A stretch of DNA of 64,000 bases, taken from contig NZ_CP041217.1 of the NCBI RefSeq assembly GCF_006542275.1, forward strand, positions 4,962,501 to 5,026,500. Reading direction: 5' to 3'. Shown here piece by piece: positions 44,024 to 52,822 of the stretch (the first letter of the stretch is position 1; each line of letters begins with the position of its first letter). The translations under genes and the position numbers were made by a program. The notes beneath the pieces were generated by a model. The model ran no database searches. It saw only the letters and a list, made by a program, of their open reading frames with translations, and was not told the origin of the DNA. The DNA is from Saccharibacillus brassicae. Its GTDB lineage: Bacteria > Bacillota > Bacilli > Paenibacillales > Paenibacillaceae.

Positions 44024-44536
44024 TTATGGAAAATGGACGGTCTCCAGACAGATCTCAACCAGCGCGTCGATCGGTTCTTCGCAGTTGTGCCGCACCCAAT
44101 AGAAGCAAATATTCGACAGCATACCGATAAACCCGAGCAGTTTGAGCGGAGAGACCGCGGTAGAGGACGTTCTTTTGAGATAAAAGCGGTTGGTGCGGTG
44201 AATCATTCCGAGATAAGGATCGTTCAGGATCAGGAGGCGGATATACGTTTTGTACTCGCGAATGACCGTAAACAGCCGGGTGAGAAACAGCCGTTTGTTG
44301 GAAGCGGTCAGGCGAGAAGGCGTATGCTCGGCGATCGTCTGCAAAAAAGCGTCATAGAGCTGGATCAAAATATCTTCTTTGGACTCGAAATGGCGGTAAT
44401 AGGTCATTCTCGATACGCCGGCTTTGCCGATAATGTCTTGGATCGAGATCCGTTCCCACGCGCGTTCTTCGAGCAGCTGCAGAAAAGCTTCCTGAATCGA
44501 CGCTTTGGACAGCTGTTTCAATTGTTCGTTGCCCAT
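44024..44536 (-). CDS. TetR-family transcriptional regulator
   Basis: A 170-aa repressor. N-terminal helix-turn-helix SIQDIIGKAGVSRMTYYRHFESKEDIL; the C-terminal half resembles the TetR_C_8/DhaS type with FIGMLSNICFYWVRHN. ATG 44536 has AGGAAG 8 bases upstream; the GTG at 44545 overlaps that site. Divergent from the esterase gene, with an inverted repeat TGTTA-N6-TAACA (44601-44616) between them, a candidate operator. Confidence 0.85.
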   Translation of the reverse strand: MGNEQLKQLSKASIQEAFLQLLEERAWERISIQDIIGKAGVSRMTYYRHFESKEDILIQLYDAFLQTIAEHTPSRLTASNKRLFLTRLFTVIREYKTYIRLLILNDPYLGMIHRTNRFYLKRTSSTAVSPLKLLGFIGMLSNICFYWVRHNCEEPIDALVEICLETVHFP

Positions 44537-44600
44537 GTGTGACACTTCCTTTCCTTTTGTACCACCCGGCCGGAATGCTATGGGGTTACAGAGTTTGAGG

Positions 44601-44616
44601 TGTTATGATTGTAACA
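44601..44616. promoter_or_regulatory. Candidate operator TGTTA-N6-TAACA
   Basis: Perfect 5-bp arms around TGATTG in the divergent TetR/esterase gap. Short, so chance is possible. Confidence 0.4.
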
Positions 44617-44654
44617 TCTTGAAACAGTAAACCAAACCCAAGGAAGTGGAAACG

Positions 44655-45635
44655 ATGAGAAAAAGAACGTTTTTCGCCCTGGCGATCGCTGCGGCGGTCG
44701 GAGCGACGGCCGTAAGCGCGATCTATGTCAATAAAGTCGAACACCAATCGCTGCGCAGCAAAGCGTTGGCCGGACTGATTCAGGCAAGCGGCACCAAAAA
44801 AAGATTTTCTTCGGAACAGTCGATGGAGGCAAGCCTGCGGGACGTCGAAGACTCGCGAGATTACCGACTGCCGCGCAAAGATTACAAAAGCAAAGTCGAG
44901 CTGGAACGGTACGAAGGCATTCCCGTGTATACGTTCAATGCCCGGCCGGATCGCGGTCAAAAAACGGTGCTGTATCTCCATGGAGGAGCGTGGGTGTACC
45001 AGCCGACGTCGTTCCATTGGGCTTTTATCGACAAGCTGGCGCAGGCGACGGATGCGAAAGTGATCGTGCCGATCTATCCCAAAGCGCCGAACCATACGTA
45101 TGCGGAGACGTTCGACCTGCTGCATGAGCTGTATCGCTCGGTGCTGGAGCACGTCGAAGATCCCGCGCGGGTGACGATAATGGGCGATTCGGCTGGCGGC
45201 AATATTTCTCTGCTGCTGGGACAGCGCCTCGTCGATTGGAATCTTCCCCAGCCGGGACGCTTCATCGTGTTCTCGCCTACGCTGGATTTGTCTTTTACAA
45301 ATCCGGCTATTGCGGACTATGCGCGGCGAGACCCGATGCTGGCTGTTCCGGGTGCGCGTTACGCGGCTTCCCTATGGGCCGGCGGCGAACCGCTGGACAG
45401 CCCGCTGTTGTCTCCGCTGTATGGCGATTTTGCCTCGATGGCTCCGGTGACGATGTTCGTCGGCACTTACGAAGGCGGCTATCCCGACAGCGCGAAGTGG
45501 GACGCGGCGCTGACGGGACAGAGCATCGAACATCGCTTCTACGCGTATCCGAAAATGATTCACGTCTTCCCGTTGTATCCGATTCCCGAAGCGGAGCAGG
45601 CTTTTGCGCAGATTGTTGAAGCGATGCACGGATGA
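44655..45635 (+). CDS. Alpha/beta-hydrolase esterase, HSL type
   Basis: A 326-aa carboxylesterase of the hormone-sensitive-lipase family. Oxyanion motif YLHGGAWVY, nucleophile Ser179 in GDSAGGN, and catalytic His in KMIHVFPLYP. An N-terminal hydrophobic segment (about residues 6-22) is a signal anchor or signal peptide, so it is probably membrane-tethered or exported. ATG 44655 is 8 bases after AAGGAAG. The 3' end lies in a 20-bp tandem repeat containing the stop. Likely controlled by the divergent TetR. Confidence 0.85.
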   Translation: MRKRTFFALAIAAAVGATAVSAIYVNKVEHQSLRSKALAGLIQASGTKKRFSSEQSMEASLRDVEDSRDYRLPRKDYKSKVELERYEGIPVYTFNARPDRGQKTVLYLHGGAWVYQPTSFHWAFIDKLAQATDAKVIVPIYPKAPNHTYAETFDLLHELYRSVLEHVEDPARVTIMGDSAGGNISLLLGQRLVDWNLPQPGRFIVFSPTLDLSFTNPAIADYARRDPMLAVPGARYAASLWAGGEPLDSPLLSPLYGDFASMAPVTMFVGTYEGGYPDSAKWDAALTGQSIEHRFYAYPKMIHVFPLYPIPEAEQAFAQIVEAMHG

Positions 45636-45680
45636 TGGACCGAATGCACGGATGATGAACCGAATGAACGGATGATGAAC
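45621..45680 (+). repeat. 20-bp tandem repeat, three copies, spanning a stop codon
   Basis: Copies at 45621-45640, 45641-45660 and 45661-45680, core GAATGCACGGATGATGAAC. The first contains the esterase stop (TGA at 45633-45635). Same arrangement as at 3608-3661. Confidence 0.9.
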
Positions 45681-45732
45681 CGAATGTTGACTTTTGATTC
45701 ATATTTCGCGAATAGATGATCTCTTTTTGCCG

Positions 45733-45821
45733 AAAAGCTGACTTGATATCAACAAATTCTTCTGCTGCGGACGATTTTGGACCGGATTGAGGAGAATTGT
45801 TGATCGGAAGTCAGCTTTTTT
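45733..45821. terminator. Large imperfect hairpin, probable terminator
   Basis: AAAAGCTGACTT (45733-45744) pairs with AAGTCAGCTTTT (45808-45819), and TATCAACAAATTCT pairs with AGAATTGTTGAT with one bulge. A T-run follows on +, an A-run precedes. The 319-bp gap 45636-45954 holds this hairpin and the tandem repeats but no gene. Could also be a dispersed repeat element. Confidence 0.7.
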
Positions 45822-45954
45822 GATTTTGGAAAAGAAAAAGACGCGAAATGTTGACTTCCGGTGCACATTGGCGTCCGGGTGCGGCTTCAATCCTCAAGCT
45901 GTGCTTGTAAGCGGCTGCTTCTTGGCCCAGTTTACCAGCTTATCCCGGTCTAGC

Positions 45955-46641
45955 TTACGAGCGCAGCAAAGCCTCCGGGAAGCTGCCGGTCGTCTCGTAT
46001 TTGCACATATACGTCCCGCCCGAGATCGGGCGCAGCAGGTTGTGCCGCACAAGGCTGTTCAGCACGCCGCGCGCTTTGCGGTGACAGAAGCCGTAGCGGT
46101 CCCGCAGGTCTTTGGGACGGATCTCCTGCCCCAGACTCCAGGCCAGGCGCAGGACGTCTTTCTCTTCCGGGGACAGCCGGGAAGGAGATGCGGCGGAAGC
46201 CGTTCCCGTCAAAGGCCCGAGGCTCAGCTGCAGCAGCATCCGGCAAACTTCCAGGCGGTCCCGAATATCGTCGAAAGAGAAATGCAGCATTTTCCAACCC
46301 ATGCCGGTCAGAAAAGAATCGCGGTTCAGCGCGTGGCTGAATTTTTCGCGATCCATGTCTTTGATATGGCTTTGGAAGCCGTCGCATTCGATTCCGATCC
46401 GTGCGCCGCCGCGCGGCAGAAAAGCAAAATCCAAAAACTGCGAGCGGCGGTTCCAGTCCTGCACTTCGTATTCAGGATGCAAATCGTCGAAGCGGCCGAG
46501 CAGCGGCCACCAAATATGGCGCAGAAAAAGTTTCTCCGCATATTGATGCCCGCGCTCCAGCCGTCCCCGGCGTTCGCCGGAGCGGGCTTCGAGGTGCTGT
46601 TTTACAAAGCGCTCATGCGCAGCTTCGAATTCTTTGGACAT
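45955..46641 (-). CDS. PD-(D/E)XK nuclease-like (DUF559-type) protein
   Basis: A 228-aa protein. The central part FLDFAFLPRGGARIGIECDGFQSH has the Asp-x(n)-Glu-x-Asp arrangement of Vsr/DUF559-like nucleases, followed by LTGMGWKMLHFSFDDI, the strand-helix typical of that fold (where the Gly-Trp precedes a beta strand). Residues about 155-225 form a winged-helix-like tail. ATG 46641 is 7 bases from AAGGAG. DNA substrate unknown; no methylase or restriction partner nearby. Confidence 0.65.
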   Translation of the reverse strand: MSKEFEAAHERFVKQHLEARSGERRGRLERGHQYAEKLFLRHIWWPLLGRFDDLHPEYEVQDWNRRSQFLDFAFLPRGGARIGIECDGFQSHIKDMDREKFSHALNRDSFLTGMGWKMLHFSFDDIRDRLEVCRMLLQLSLGPLTGTASAASPSRLSPEEKDVLRLAWSLGQEIRPKDLRDRYGFCHRKARGVLNSLVRHNLLRPISGGTYMCKYETTGSFPEALLRS

Positions 46642-46852
46642 AGGAACGTCTCCTTCCAAGTAAAAGCACTAAATAAACGCAAAAACGCCCTTACGGCAGG
46701 AGCCGGAAAGGACGTTCTTCGTCGCTTGCTTATCTACGATTGGCACAAGTATAGCATGAAGCGGCGTCCGGCGACGTCTTTTTCTTTTCAGATTCATTTA
46801 AGCCGCCTCTTCTATCATAAGCTCATCCCAGCACACGAAGAGGTGAGTTTCC

Positions 46853-47863
46853 ATGACAAATACAAACCGAAACGACAAACGACCGGCCGTATCCCGATCT
46901 TTTTTGAGACGCAAAGGGCTTATTGTCATGCTGGTCCTGCTCGTCACCGTCGGATCGATCCTGTATGCGTTGGCCGACCGCTATCTGATTCCCCATGTCG
47001 AAGCGGTCGTGACGGACGCGCCGGTCACGGCCGCGGGCAGCGGAGCTGCCGGAGTAACCCAGGCAGCATCAGCGGCCGAGACCGGAACCAACACCGGAAC
47101 CGAAGCGGCCGCCGACGATTGGAGCTACAGCAGCGACGACGTGGACATCCGCATCAAGCAGGTGGTGACCGGCTCGGGCGCGGATCAAATTACGTATTAC
47201 GTCGCCGACGTGGTGCTTCAGGACGCGGCCGACCTCAAGTCGGCGCTGGCGCGTAACAGCTTCGGCACGAACATTACGGACAAGACGTCGAATATCGCGG
47301 CGGATGCCGGCGCGATTCTCGCGATCAACGGCGATTATTACGGATTCCGCGACGACGGCGTCATTATTCGCAACGGCACGCTGTACCGCGACGAACCGGC
47401 CCGAGATGCGGTGGCGCTGATGAACGACGGAACGATGCGGACGTACGACGAGACGGTCACGTCTTCGTCCGAACTGATCGAATCCGGCGTGCTCCAGACG
47501 CTGTCGTTCGGCCCGATCCTCGTGCAAAACGGCGAGATCGCCGGCGATTTCGACAGCGTCAGCATCGACCGCAACTTCGGCAACCGGTCGATCCAAGACG
47601 CCAATCCGCGTACGGCGATCGGCATGGTCTCGGCCAACCATTACGTATTCGTGGTCGTTGACGGGCGTTCGGACGAGAGCCGCGGCATGACGCTTGACGA
47701 ACTGGCGGCGGTCATGCGGGATCTCGGCGCGACCGAAGCGTACAATCTCGACGGCGGCGGTTCCTCGACGATGTATTTCCGGGGACGGGTCGTCAACAAT
47801 CCGCAGGGCGAACACAAAGAACGCGGCGTCAGCGATATTCTGTACGTCGGCGAGGGGGAATAA
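46853..47863 (+). CDS. Phosphodiester glycosidase (NAGPA) domain protein
   Basis: A 336-aa membrane-anchored protein: TM helix at about residues 23-44, an Ala/Thr-rich linker, then a NAGPA domain (about 100-335). The motifs AINGDYYGFRDDGVIIRNG, NPRTAIGMVSANHYVFVVVDGR and AYNLDGGGSSTMYF are typical. Family members remove GlcNAc-type caps from phosphodiesters or modify exopolysaccharide. The start ATG follows GAAGAGGTGA. Four bases before the glycosyltransferase start, so co-translated with it. Confidence 0.85.
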   Translation: MTNTNRNDKRPAVSRSFLRRKGLIVMLVLLVTVGSILYALADRYLIPHVEAVVTDAPVTAAGSGAAGVTQAASAAETGTNTGTEAAADDWSYSSDDVDIRIKQVVTGSGADQITYYVADVVLQDAADLKSALARNSFGTNITDKTSNIAADAGAILAINGDYYGFRDDGVIIRNGTLYRDEPARDAVALMNDGTMRTYDETVTSSSELIESGVLQTLSFGPILVQNGEIAGDFDSVSIDRNFGNRSIQDANPRTAIGMVSANHYVFVVVDGRSDESRGMTLDELAAVMRDLGATEAYNLDGGGSSTMYFRGRVVNNPQGEHKERGVSDILYVGEGE

Positions 47864-47866
47864 GCC

Positions 47867-48880
47867 ATGACCGTGCTCATTCCAGCCTACGAACCCGACG
47901 TCCGCCTGCTGAACCTGATTCTCAAGCTCCAGCAGTACGGCCTCGGCCCGATCGTGATCGTCGACGACGGCAGCGGCCCGGCTTATCGCGGCCTGTTCGA
48001 GAGCGCCCGGGCCTACGGCTGCACGGTGCTTACGCATCCCCGCAATCTCGGCAAAGGCCGCGCGCTCAAGACCGGCTTCCGGCATATCCGCAGCTGGGAT
48101 TCGCGTGAAGGCGTCGTCTGCGCCGATAGCGACGGCCAGCATCTGCCGGACGATATCCGGGCGGTCGCCGAAGAACTGCGCCGCCGGCCGTTCGGCAGCC
48201 TGGTGCTCGGCAGCCGCCGATTCACGGGCAAAGTGCCGCTGCGCAGTCGCTTCGGCAACAGCGTCACCCGCGGCGTGTTCGCGATCGCGACCGGCGGCAA
48301 AGTGCGCGATACGCAGACCGGGCTGCGCGCTTTTCCATACGAGATGCTGGACTGGCTCTGCGACGTGCCCGGCGAACGGTTCGAATACGAGATGAACATG
48401 CTGCTGGCGGCGCGCCGGGAAGGGTACGTCATACGCGAAGTGACCATCGAGACCGTCTATTTGGAAGCAAATAAATCGTCCCATTTTCGCCCGTTGGCCG
48501 ATTCGCTGCGTATCTATGTGCCGATCTTCGCGTTCGGCGCGTCGTCCGCCGCTTCGGCGCTGATCGATTTCCTGCTGCTGTTCGTGCTTCAGTCGCTGAC
48601 GCACCATCTGTTCTTCTCGGTCGCCGCCGCGAGGCTGTGCAGCTCGGTCTTCAACTACACGGTGAACCGCAAATACGTGTTCGGCGGCCCGAATGCGGCG
48701 CAGGTGCGCAGATCGCTGCCCAAATATTTCTTGCTCGCCCTGTTGGTGCTGCTGCTTAATTACGGGCTGCTCTATTTCTACAACGAACAGCTGATTCTGC
48801 CGCTTGTGGTGGCGAAGATTCTGACCGAAGCGTCGATCTTCGCGTTCAGCTTCTGGATGCAGCGGCGGTTCGTGTATTGA
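47867..48880 (+). CDS. Bifunctional GT2 glycosyltransferase-GtrA flippase-like protein
   Basis: A 337-aa fusion. Residues about 1-210 are a GT2 family glycosyltransferase (VLIPAYEPD, VIVDDGSGP, GKGRALKTGF and the DSDGQH metal site), probably using a polyprenyl phosphate acceptor. Residues about 215-337 are a GtrA domain with four TM helices (SALIDFLLLFVLQSL; NYTVNRKYVFGG). Together they would attach a sugar to undecaprenyl phosphate and help move it outward. It follows the NAGPA gene by 3 bp, suggesting a two-gene glycan module. Confidence 0.9.
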   Translation: MTVLIPAYEPDVRLLNLILKLQQYGLGPIVIVDDGSGPAYRGLFESARAYGCTVLTHPRNLGKGRALKTGFRHIRSWDSREGVVCADSDGQHLPDDIRAVAEELRRRPFGSLVLGSRRFTGKVPLRSRFGNSVTRGVFAIATGGKVRDTQTGLRAFPYEMLDWLCDVPGERFEYEMNMLLAARREGYVIREVTIETVYLEANKSSHFRPLADSLRIYVPIFAFGASSAASALIDFLLLFVLQSLTHHLFFSVAAARLCSSVFNYTVNRKYVFGGPNAAQVRRSLPKYFLLALLVLLLNYGLLYFYNEQLILPLVVAKILTEASIFAFSFWMQRRFVY

Positions 48881-48919
48881 GCGCGGATTACAGGCACGCG
48901 AAGGCAGACGAAGGCAGGC

Positions 48920-48955
48920 AAGCTTGTTCGGTCTTGGATCGAACAAGCTTTTTTT
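48920..48955 (+). terminator. Rho-independent terminator after GT2-GtrA
   Basis: AAGCTTGTTCG pairs with CGAACAAGCTT (11 bp), followed by TTTTT. Confidence 0.93.
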
Positions 48956-49041
48956 GTTTGATTTGACGGGTTGACCGAACGACTTGGCGGGCAGCGCGTT
49001 TATACAGAGAAGGATCAAACCGCAGACAGGAGAGAATCAGT

Positions 49042-49542
49042 ATGCCCAAAAAAATTCAAGTTACCTTCATCGCGCTCTGCACCGTCATGACGTTGGCCGC
49101 TTGCGCCGATCGACCGGAGGCCGCCGCGCCGCCGGCGACCTCTTCGGCCGCTCCCGCCGCGTCCGCCGCGCCGCAGCCGGAGCAAACGGCTGCGCCGGCC
49201 ATGACGACCGGAGTGGAGATCGACTGGGAAGATATCGACAGCCCGCTGTGGGAAGAGGACATGCGCGGACCGCTGGAAGCCGCCCTGCACGCGATCGTCG
49301 ACAAAGACGCCAAAGCGCTGAACGGGGCGCTGTCCCCCGATGCGGCGGGCATTTTCGAGTACATGCTGGAGAACGACTACAAGTTCGAAGAAATCGATGA
49401 CGTGCACGCAGAAGCCGGAAGAGTGCTCGTTCCGGTAGGGAGCGAACTTGCGTTGAACGGCGAAACGCCCAGAGAGGTTGAAGTTACGTTCTATTTCGAG
49501 CAGGATGGAGCCGGGATATGGCGAATAGTTTCTATAGATTAG
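49042..49542 (+). CDS. Small lipoprotein
   Basis: A 166-aa predicted lipoprotein with signal peptide and lipobox LAAC (Cys21), an Ala/Pro-rich linker (about 24-55) and a C-terminal domain (about 65-166) resembling NTF2/DUF4878-like folds, with EAALHAIVDKDAKALNGALS and VEVTFYFEQDGAGIWRIVSID. Role unknown. Start ATG follows ACAGGAGAGAA. Confidence 0.8.
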   Translation: MPKKIQVTFIALCTVMTLAACADRPEAAAPPATSSAAPAASAAPQPEQTAAPAMTTGVEIDWEDIDSPLWEEDMRGPLEAALHAIVDKDAKALNGALSPDAAGIFEYMLENDYKFEEIDDVHAEAGRVLVPVGSELALNGETPREVEVTFYFEQDGAGIWRIVSID

Positions 49543-49666
49543 ATGGAAGCGAGATGGAAGCAAAACCGGTGTGAACGAAAAAGAGTACCGGACAAGACTG
49601 AGCGTAATAACAGCGATGACAGTGAGCCGGGCAGAAGCCCGATCCCAAGGAAACGGAGAGATAAGC

Positions 49667-50485
49667 ATGACGAATCTGATCGATTACTACAGCGCTTTCG
49701 ACGAATGGGGCCGGCTGGACCGGGAACCGATCGAATATATCGTGAACCTGCATCATCTATTGGCGCATCTGCCGCGGCAGGCCCGCGTGCTCGATAACGG
49801 GGCGGGTCCGGGCAAATATGCCGTGGCGCTTGCGAAAAAAGGCTTTCGGCTGACGCTGACGGATCTCACGCCGAGACTGGTGGAGACGGCGGAGATCAAA
49901 GCGCGCGAAGAAGGCGTGAGCGACCGCTTCGACGGCTTCCATGCGCGGGATGCGCGCGACCTGAACGGGCTCGGCGATGCCAGCTTCGACGCTTCGCTTA
50001 TGCTCGGACCGCTGTATCATCTGCAGCGGGCGGAAGATCGCGACCTCGCCGTGCGCGAGCTGCGCCGCGTGACGCGGCCCGGCGGGCTCGTCTTCGTCGC
50101 GTTCATGCCGAGAACTTCGTTCCTGCGCAAATCGCTGGCGCAGCCCAGCGCGTGGCGGCCGAACGATACGGCGGCAGGCTTGAACCGGTTTATGGCTTCG
50201 GGCGCGTTCGACCATGCCGACGAAGGCCGCTTCACCGGCGCGTATTATTTCGACATTAACGAGATCGAACCGTTCATGGAGAGCCGCGGCTTCGAGAGTC
50301 TCAAGCTGGTCGCTTCGAGCAGCGTGGCCGGCAGTATGACGCCGGAGCAGTGGGACTACTGGCGGGAACGCGGCGAAGAAGAATACGCGGCGGTCGTCTC
50401 GCATCTGATCGACGTCTCGGACGACCGGCATATTCTTGGCTTGTCGCCGCATGTGCTGTATATCGGCCGCCGGAGCGAGAACTGA
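49667..50485 (+). CDS. Class I SAM-dependent methyltransferase
   Basis: A 272-aa methyltransferase. Motif I is VLDNGAGPGKYAVALAKKG, motif II LTLTDLT, and the post-motif LMLGPLYHLQRAEDRDLAVRELRRV is typical of small-molecule methyltransferases. Substrate unknown. ATG 49667 is chosen for ACGGAGAG; an upstream frame start at 49571 is less likely. Confidence 0.85.
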   Translation: MTNLIDYYSAFDEWGRLDREPIEYIVNLHHLLAHLPRQARVLDNGAGPGKYAVALAKKGFRLTLTDLTPRLVETAEIKAREEGVSDRFDGFHARDARDLNGLGDASFDASLMLGPLYHLQRAEDRDLAVRELRRVTRPGGLVFVAFMPRTSFLRKSLAQPSAWRPNDTAAGLNRFMASGAFDHADEGRFTGAYYFDINEIEPFMESRGFESLKLVASSSVAGSMTPEQWDYWRERGEEEYAAVVSHLIDVSDDRHILGLSPHVLYIGRRSEN

Positions 50486-50550
50486 ACGACAAAGCCCGCA
50501 TGAAGCTGCACGCATGATCCGAGGCAGTCCACCCGACAAGGAGGAAGATC

Positions 50551-52404
50551 ATGATCCCTTATCACCGTTTGAGAGAAGCGATCGTACAGGCGGAGCATCG
50601 CCCGGCAGCTCTGGCCGGCGCGGCGTTGACGCCGGAGAAGTTGGCGGAGATTCGCGCCTCGCGCCGCCTGGCGAATCTGCTGGGCGAAATCCGGGCCGAA
50701 GCGGACCGGGCGGTGCGCGAACCGCTGCCACCGCTGCCGTTTGACGACTTCCGATTGTTTCGCGAACAGGGTACCCGGCTCGAATACGAACGTCCGTATT
50801 TTCGCCGCCGGGCCCGGCTGCTGTCGCTGACGCTTGCGCTGCTGGTCGACGGGGACGACAAGTACATCGAGCCGCTGGAAAATACGGTATGGGACCTCTG
50901 CGGCGAATATGCCTGGGCGGTACCCGCGCATCTGCCGTATGCCGGGAGCGGGCCGGATGCCGAACTGCCGCCGGATACGGTCGTCGACCTGTTCGCCGCG
51001 GAGACGGCGCATGCGCTGGCCGAGATGCTGCTGCTGGTCGGCGACCGGCTGCATCCGTGGATCGCGCAGCGGGTACGGAGCGAGATCGAGCGCCGCGTCT
51101 TCGAACCGGTCTTTGCCGCGGAGCGCCCGTTGTTCTGGTTCGCCGCGGACCATAACTGGTCGGCGGTGTGCGCGGGCGCGGTCGGCATGGCGGCGATGCT
51201 GCTGGTCGAAGACCGGGAGCGGCTGGCTTGGATGCAGGCCCGCGTCTGCGATGCGATGGACAGCTTCCTGTCCGGCTACGGGGACGACGGCTGCTGCATG
51301 GAAGGCGCCGGCTATTGGACGTACGGCTTCGGCTATTACGTCTATTGGGCCGAGATGCTGCACGCGTATACCGGCGGCGCGGTAGATCTGCTCCAGGGCG
51401 GTAAAGTCCGCCAAATCGCCGGGTATGCCGGCCGCGTCGCGCTGACGCTGCCGGCCTGCGTCAATTACTCGGACTGCTCGCCGACGATGCAGCTGCACGC
51501 GGGCCTGATCGACCGGCTGCGCAGCCGGATCGGGGCGGAGACTCCGTATGCGGAGCTTCTGTCTCTGCATGACGACCACTGTTATCGTTGGCCGCATCAG
51601 GTCCGGACGCTGCTGTGGGCGGAAGAGGAGCCCGGCAGGCTTCCCGTTCCGTCCGCCGGCACGATTTGTTTTGCCGACGCCGGCTGGATCATCGACAAGC
51701 GCCGCACGCCGGCGGGCTTGTTCGCTTTTTCCGCCAAAGGGGGCCATAACGACGAGCCGCATAACCATAACGACCTCGGCCATTTCATCGTGCACGCCGC
51801 CGGCGAGACGCTGCTGACTGATCTGGGCCCCGGCGTCTATACGCAGAACTATTTCGGGCCGAACCGTTATGACGATCTGCATACGTCGTCGCTCGGGCAT
51901 TCCGTGCCGGTGGTGAACGGCTGCGCCCAGAGCGGCGGCCGCGAGCGCCGTGCCGACATCGTCTGCAGCGAACAGGCAGGCGATCGGCTGCAGGTCGAGC
52001 TCGATCTGACGCAGGCGTACGGCGCAGAAGCCGGCTTGAACTCGCTGCGGCGGCAGTTTGTGTGGACATGCCGGGAAGGGCAGACGTCCGCAACGCTTGA
52101 AGTGCAAGATGAGTTCGAATTCGCCGCGGCCGGCGGGGAAGTGACGGAACATCTGATCAGCCTGCATCGTCCGCAGTTGGACTTCGGCTGCGTGAGTTGG
52201 CAGGGAGCCGCCGGGCGGGTCGAACTTCGGTACGACCCGGCCGTTTTCGAAGCGGCGCTGGAAGTTCTGGATAGCCAGGAGCATCTCGGCGCTCCGCAGA
52301 CGGTCTACCGGACGGCGCTGCAGGCGCGTTCGCTTGCGCGGCGCTTCGTCGGCGCATGGACGCTGGAGGTCGGAAGTGCCGTCGCCGCGGACCATGAGGA
52401 CTGA
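50551..52404 (+). CDS. Heparinase II/III-family polysaccharide lyase
   Basis: A 617-aa protein. Residues about 60-330 form the (alpha/alpha) toroid (FWFAADHNWSAVCAGAVG; GCCMEGAGYWTYGFGYYV) and the C-terminal half a beta-sandwich carrying HNDEPHNHNDLGHF beginning at His399, the Heparinase_II_III signature. No signal peptide, so it should degrade imported uronic-acid-containing oligosaccharides such as alginate or glycosaminoglycan fragments. The substrate class cannot be told from sequence alone. Start ATG follows AAGGAGGA. No dedicated transporter is adjacent. Confidence 0.85.
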   Translation: MIPYHRLREAIVQAEHRPAALAGAALTPEKLAEIRASRRLANLLGEIRAEADRAVREPLPPLPFDDFRLFREQGTRLEYERPYFRRRARLLSLTLALLVDGDDKYIEPLENTVWDLCGEYAWAVPAHLPYAGSGPDAELPPDTVVDLFAAETAHALAEMLLLVGDRLHPWIAQRVRSEIERRVFEPVFAAERPLFWFAADHNWSAVCAGAVGMAAMLLVEDRERLAWMQARVCDAMDSFLSGYGDDGCCMEGAGYWTYGFGYYVYWAEMLHAYTGGAVDLLQGGKVRQIAGYAGRVALTLPACVNYSDCSPTMQLHAGLIDRLRSRIGAETPYAELLSLHDDHCYRWPHQVRTLLWAEEEPGRLPVPSAGTICFADAGWIIDKRRTPAGLFAFSAKGGHNDEPHNHNDLGHFIVHAAGETLLTDLGPGVYTQNYFGPNRYDDLHTSSLGHSVPVVNGCAQSGGRERRADIVCSEQAGDRLQVELDLTQAYGAEAGLNSLRRQFVWTCREGQTSATLEVQDEFEFAAAGGEVTEHLISLHRPQLDFGCVSWQGAAGRVELRYDPAVFEAALEVLDSQEHLGAPQTVYRTALQARSLARRFVGAWTLEVGSAVAADHED

Positions 52405-52457
52405 GCGGCCTGCGCACATCGTCCGGACAGACCGCCTGCCCGAAGCCTTTTTCGAAG

Positions 52458-52476
52458 CGGCGCACGCCGTTTTTTG
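52458..52476 (+). terminator. Short hairpin with T-run after the lyase
   Basis: CGGC-GCAC-GCCG followed by TTTTTT. The stem is only 4 bp and overlaps the -35 region of the next promoter. Confidence 0.4.
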
Positions 52477-52503
52477 AGCAGACATGACCTGAAATGGTAT
52501 AAT
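52474..52503 (+). promoter_or_regulatory. Promoter of the Hfq gene
   Basis: TTGAGC (52474-52479), 18-bp spacer, TATAAT (52498-52503), 70 bp before the start codon. Confidence 0.75.
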
Positions 52504-52572
52504 GACCGGGAGCCGTGTCGACGCACGTTCGATACGGATTCGATCCCAGGCACACAGAGAGAGGGATACAAC

Positions 52573-52806
52573 ATGTCCAACGGAACATCCGGAGAACCCA
52601 AATCGAGCTTCAATCAGGACGACCAGCTGCGGCAGCTGCTTGAGAGCGGCAAAGAATGCACGGTCATCACGACCAACGGCGTACGCGTGCAGGGCAAGAT
52701 CGAAGCGTTCGACCGTTTCGTCATCGTCGTGCGCATGTCGGCAGGCAAGCAAAGCCTGATCTACAAGCATGCGGTTTCGACCGTCGTGGCCGAAAAAGTC
52801 AAATAA
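52573..52806 (+). CDS. hfq: Hfq family RNA chaperone, divergent
   Basis: A 77-aa Sm-like RNA-binding protein. After a 12-residue extension, NQDDQLRQLLESGKECTVITTNGVRVQGKIEAFDRF gives the first Sm motif (trimmed here), and LIYKHAVSTV holds the conserved KH (65-66) of the proximal RNA-binding face. Several residues usual in Bacillus Hfq (NGFQLRG, FDNF) are replaced. It has its own promoter and terminator and is not next to miaA, so it may be a second copy or a displaced one. It would form a hexamer and pair small RNAs with messages. Confidence 0.8.
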   Translation: MSNGTSGEPKSSFNQDDQLRQLLESGKECTVITTNGVRVQGKIEAFDRFVIVVRMSAGKQSLIYKHAVSTVVAEKVK

Positions 52807-52822
52807 GATTGTTCGACAACGG

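Noticed and set aside
45787-47256. 489-aa forward frame across the hairpin, the nuclease-like gene and the NAGPA gene start
   Set aside because: Runs antisense to a better gene and out of frame with the NAGPA gene; no motif.
50356-52770. 804-aa reverse-strand frame opposite the lyase
   Set aside because: Arg/Ala/Gln-rich shadow; the forward frame has the Heparinase_II_III motif and an AGGAGG site.
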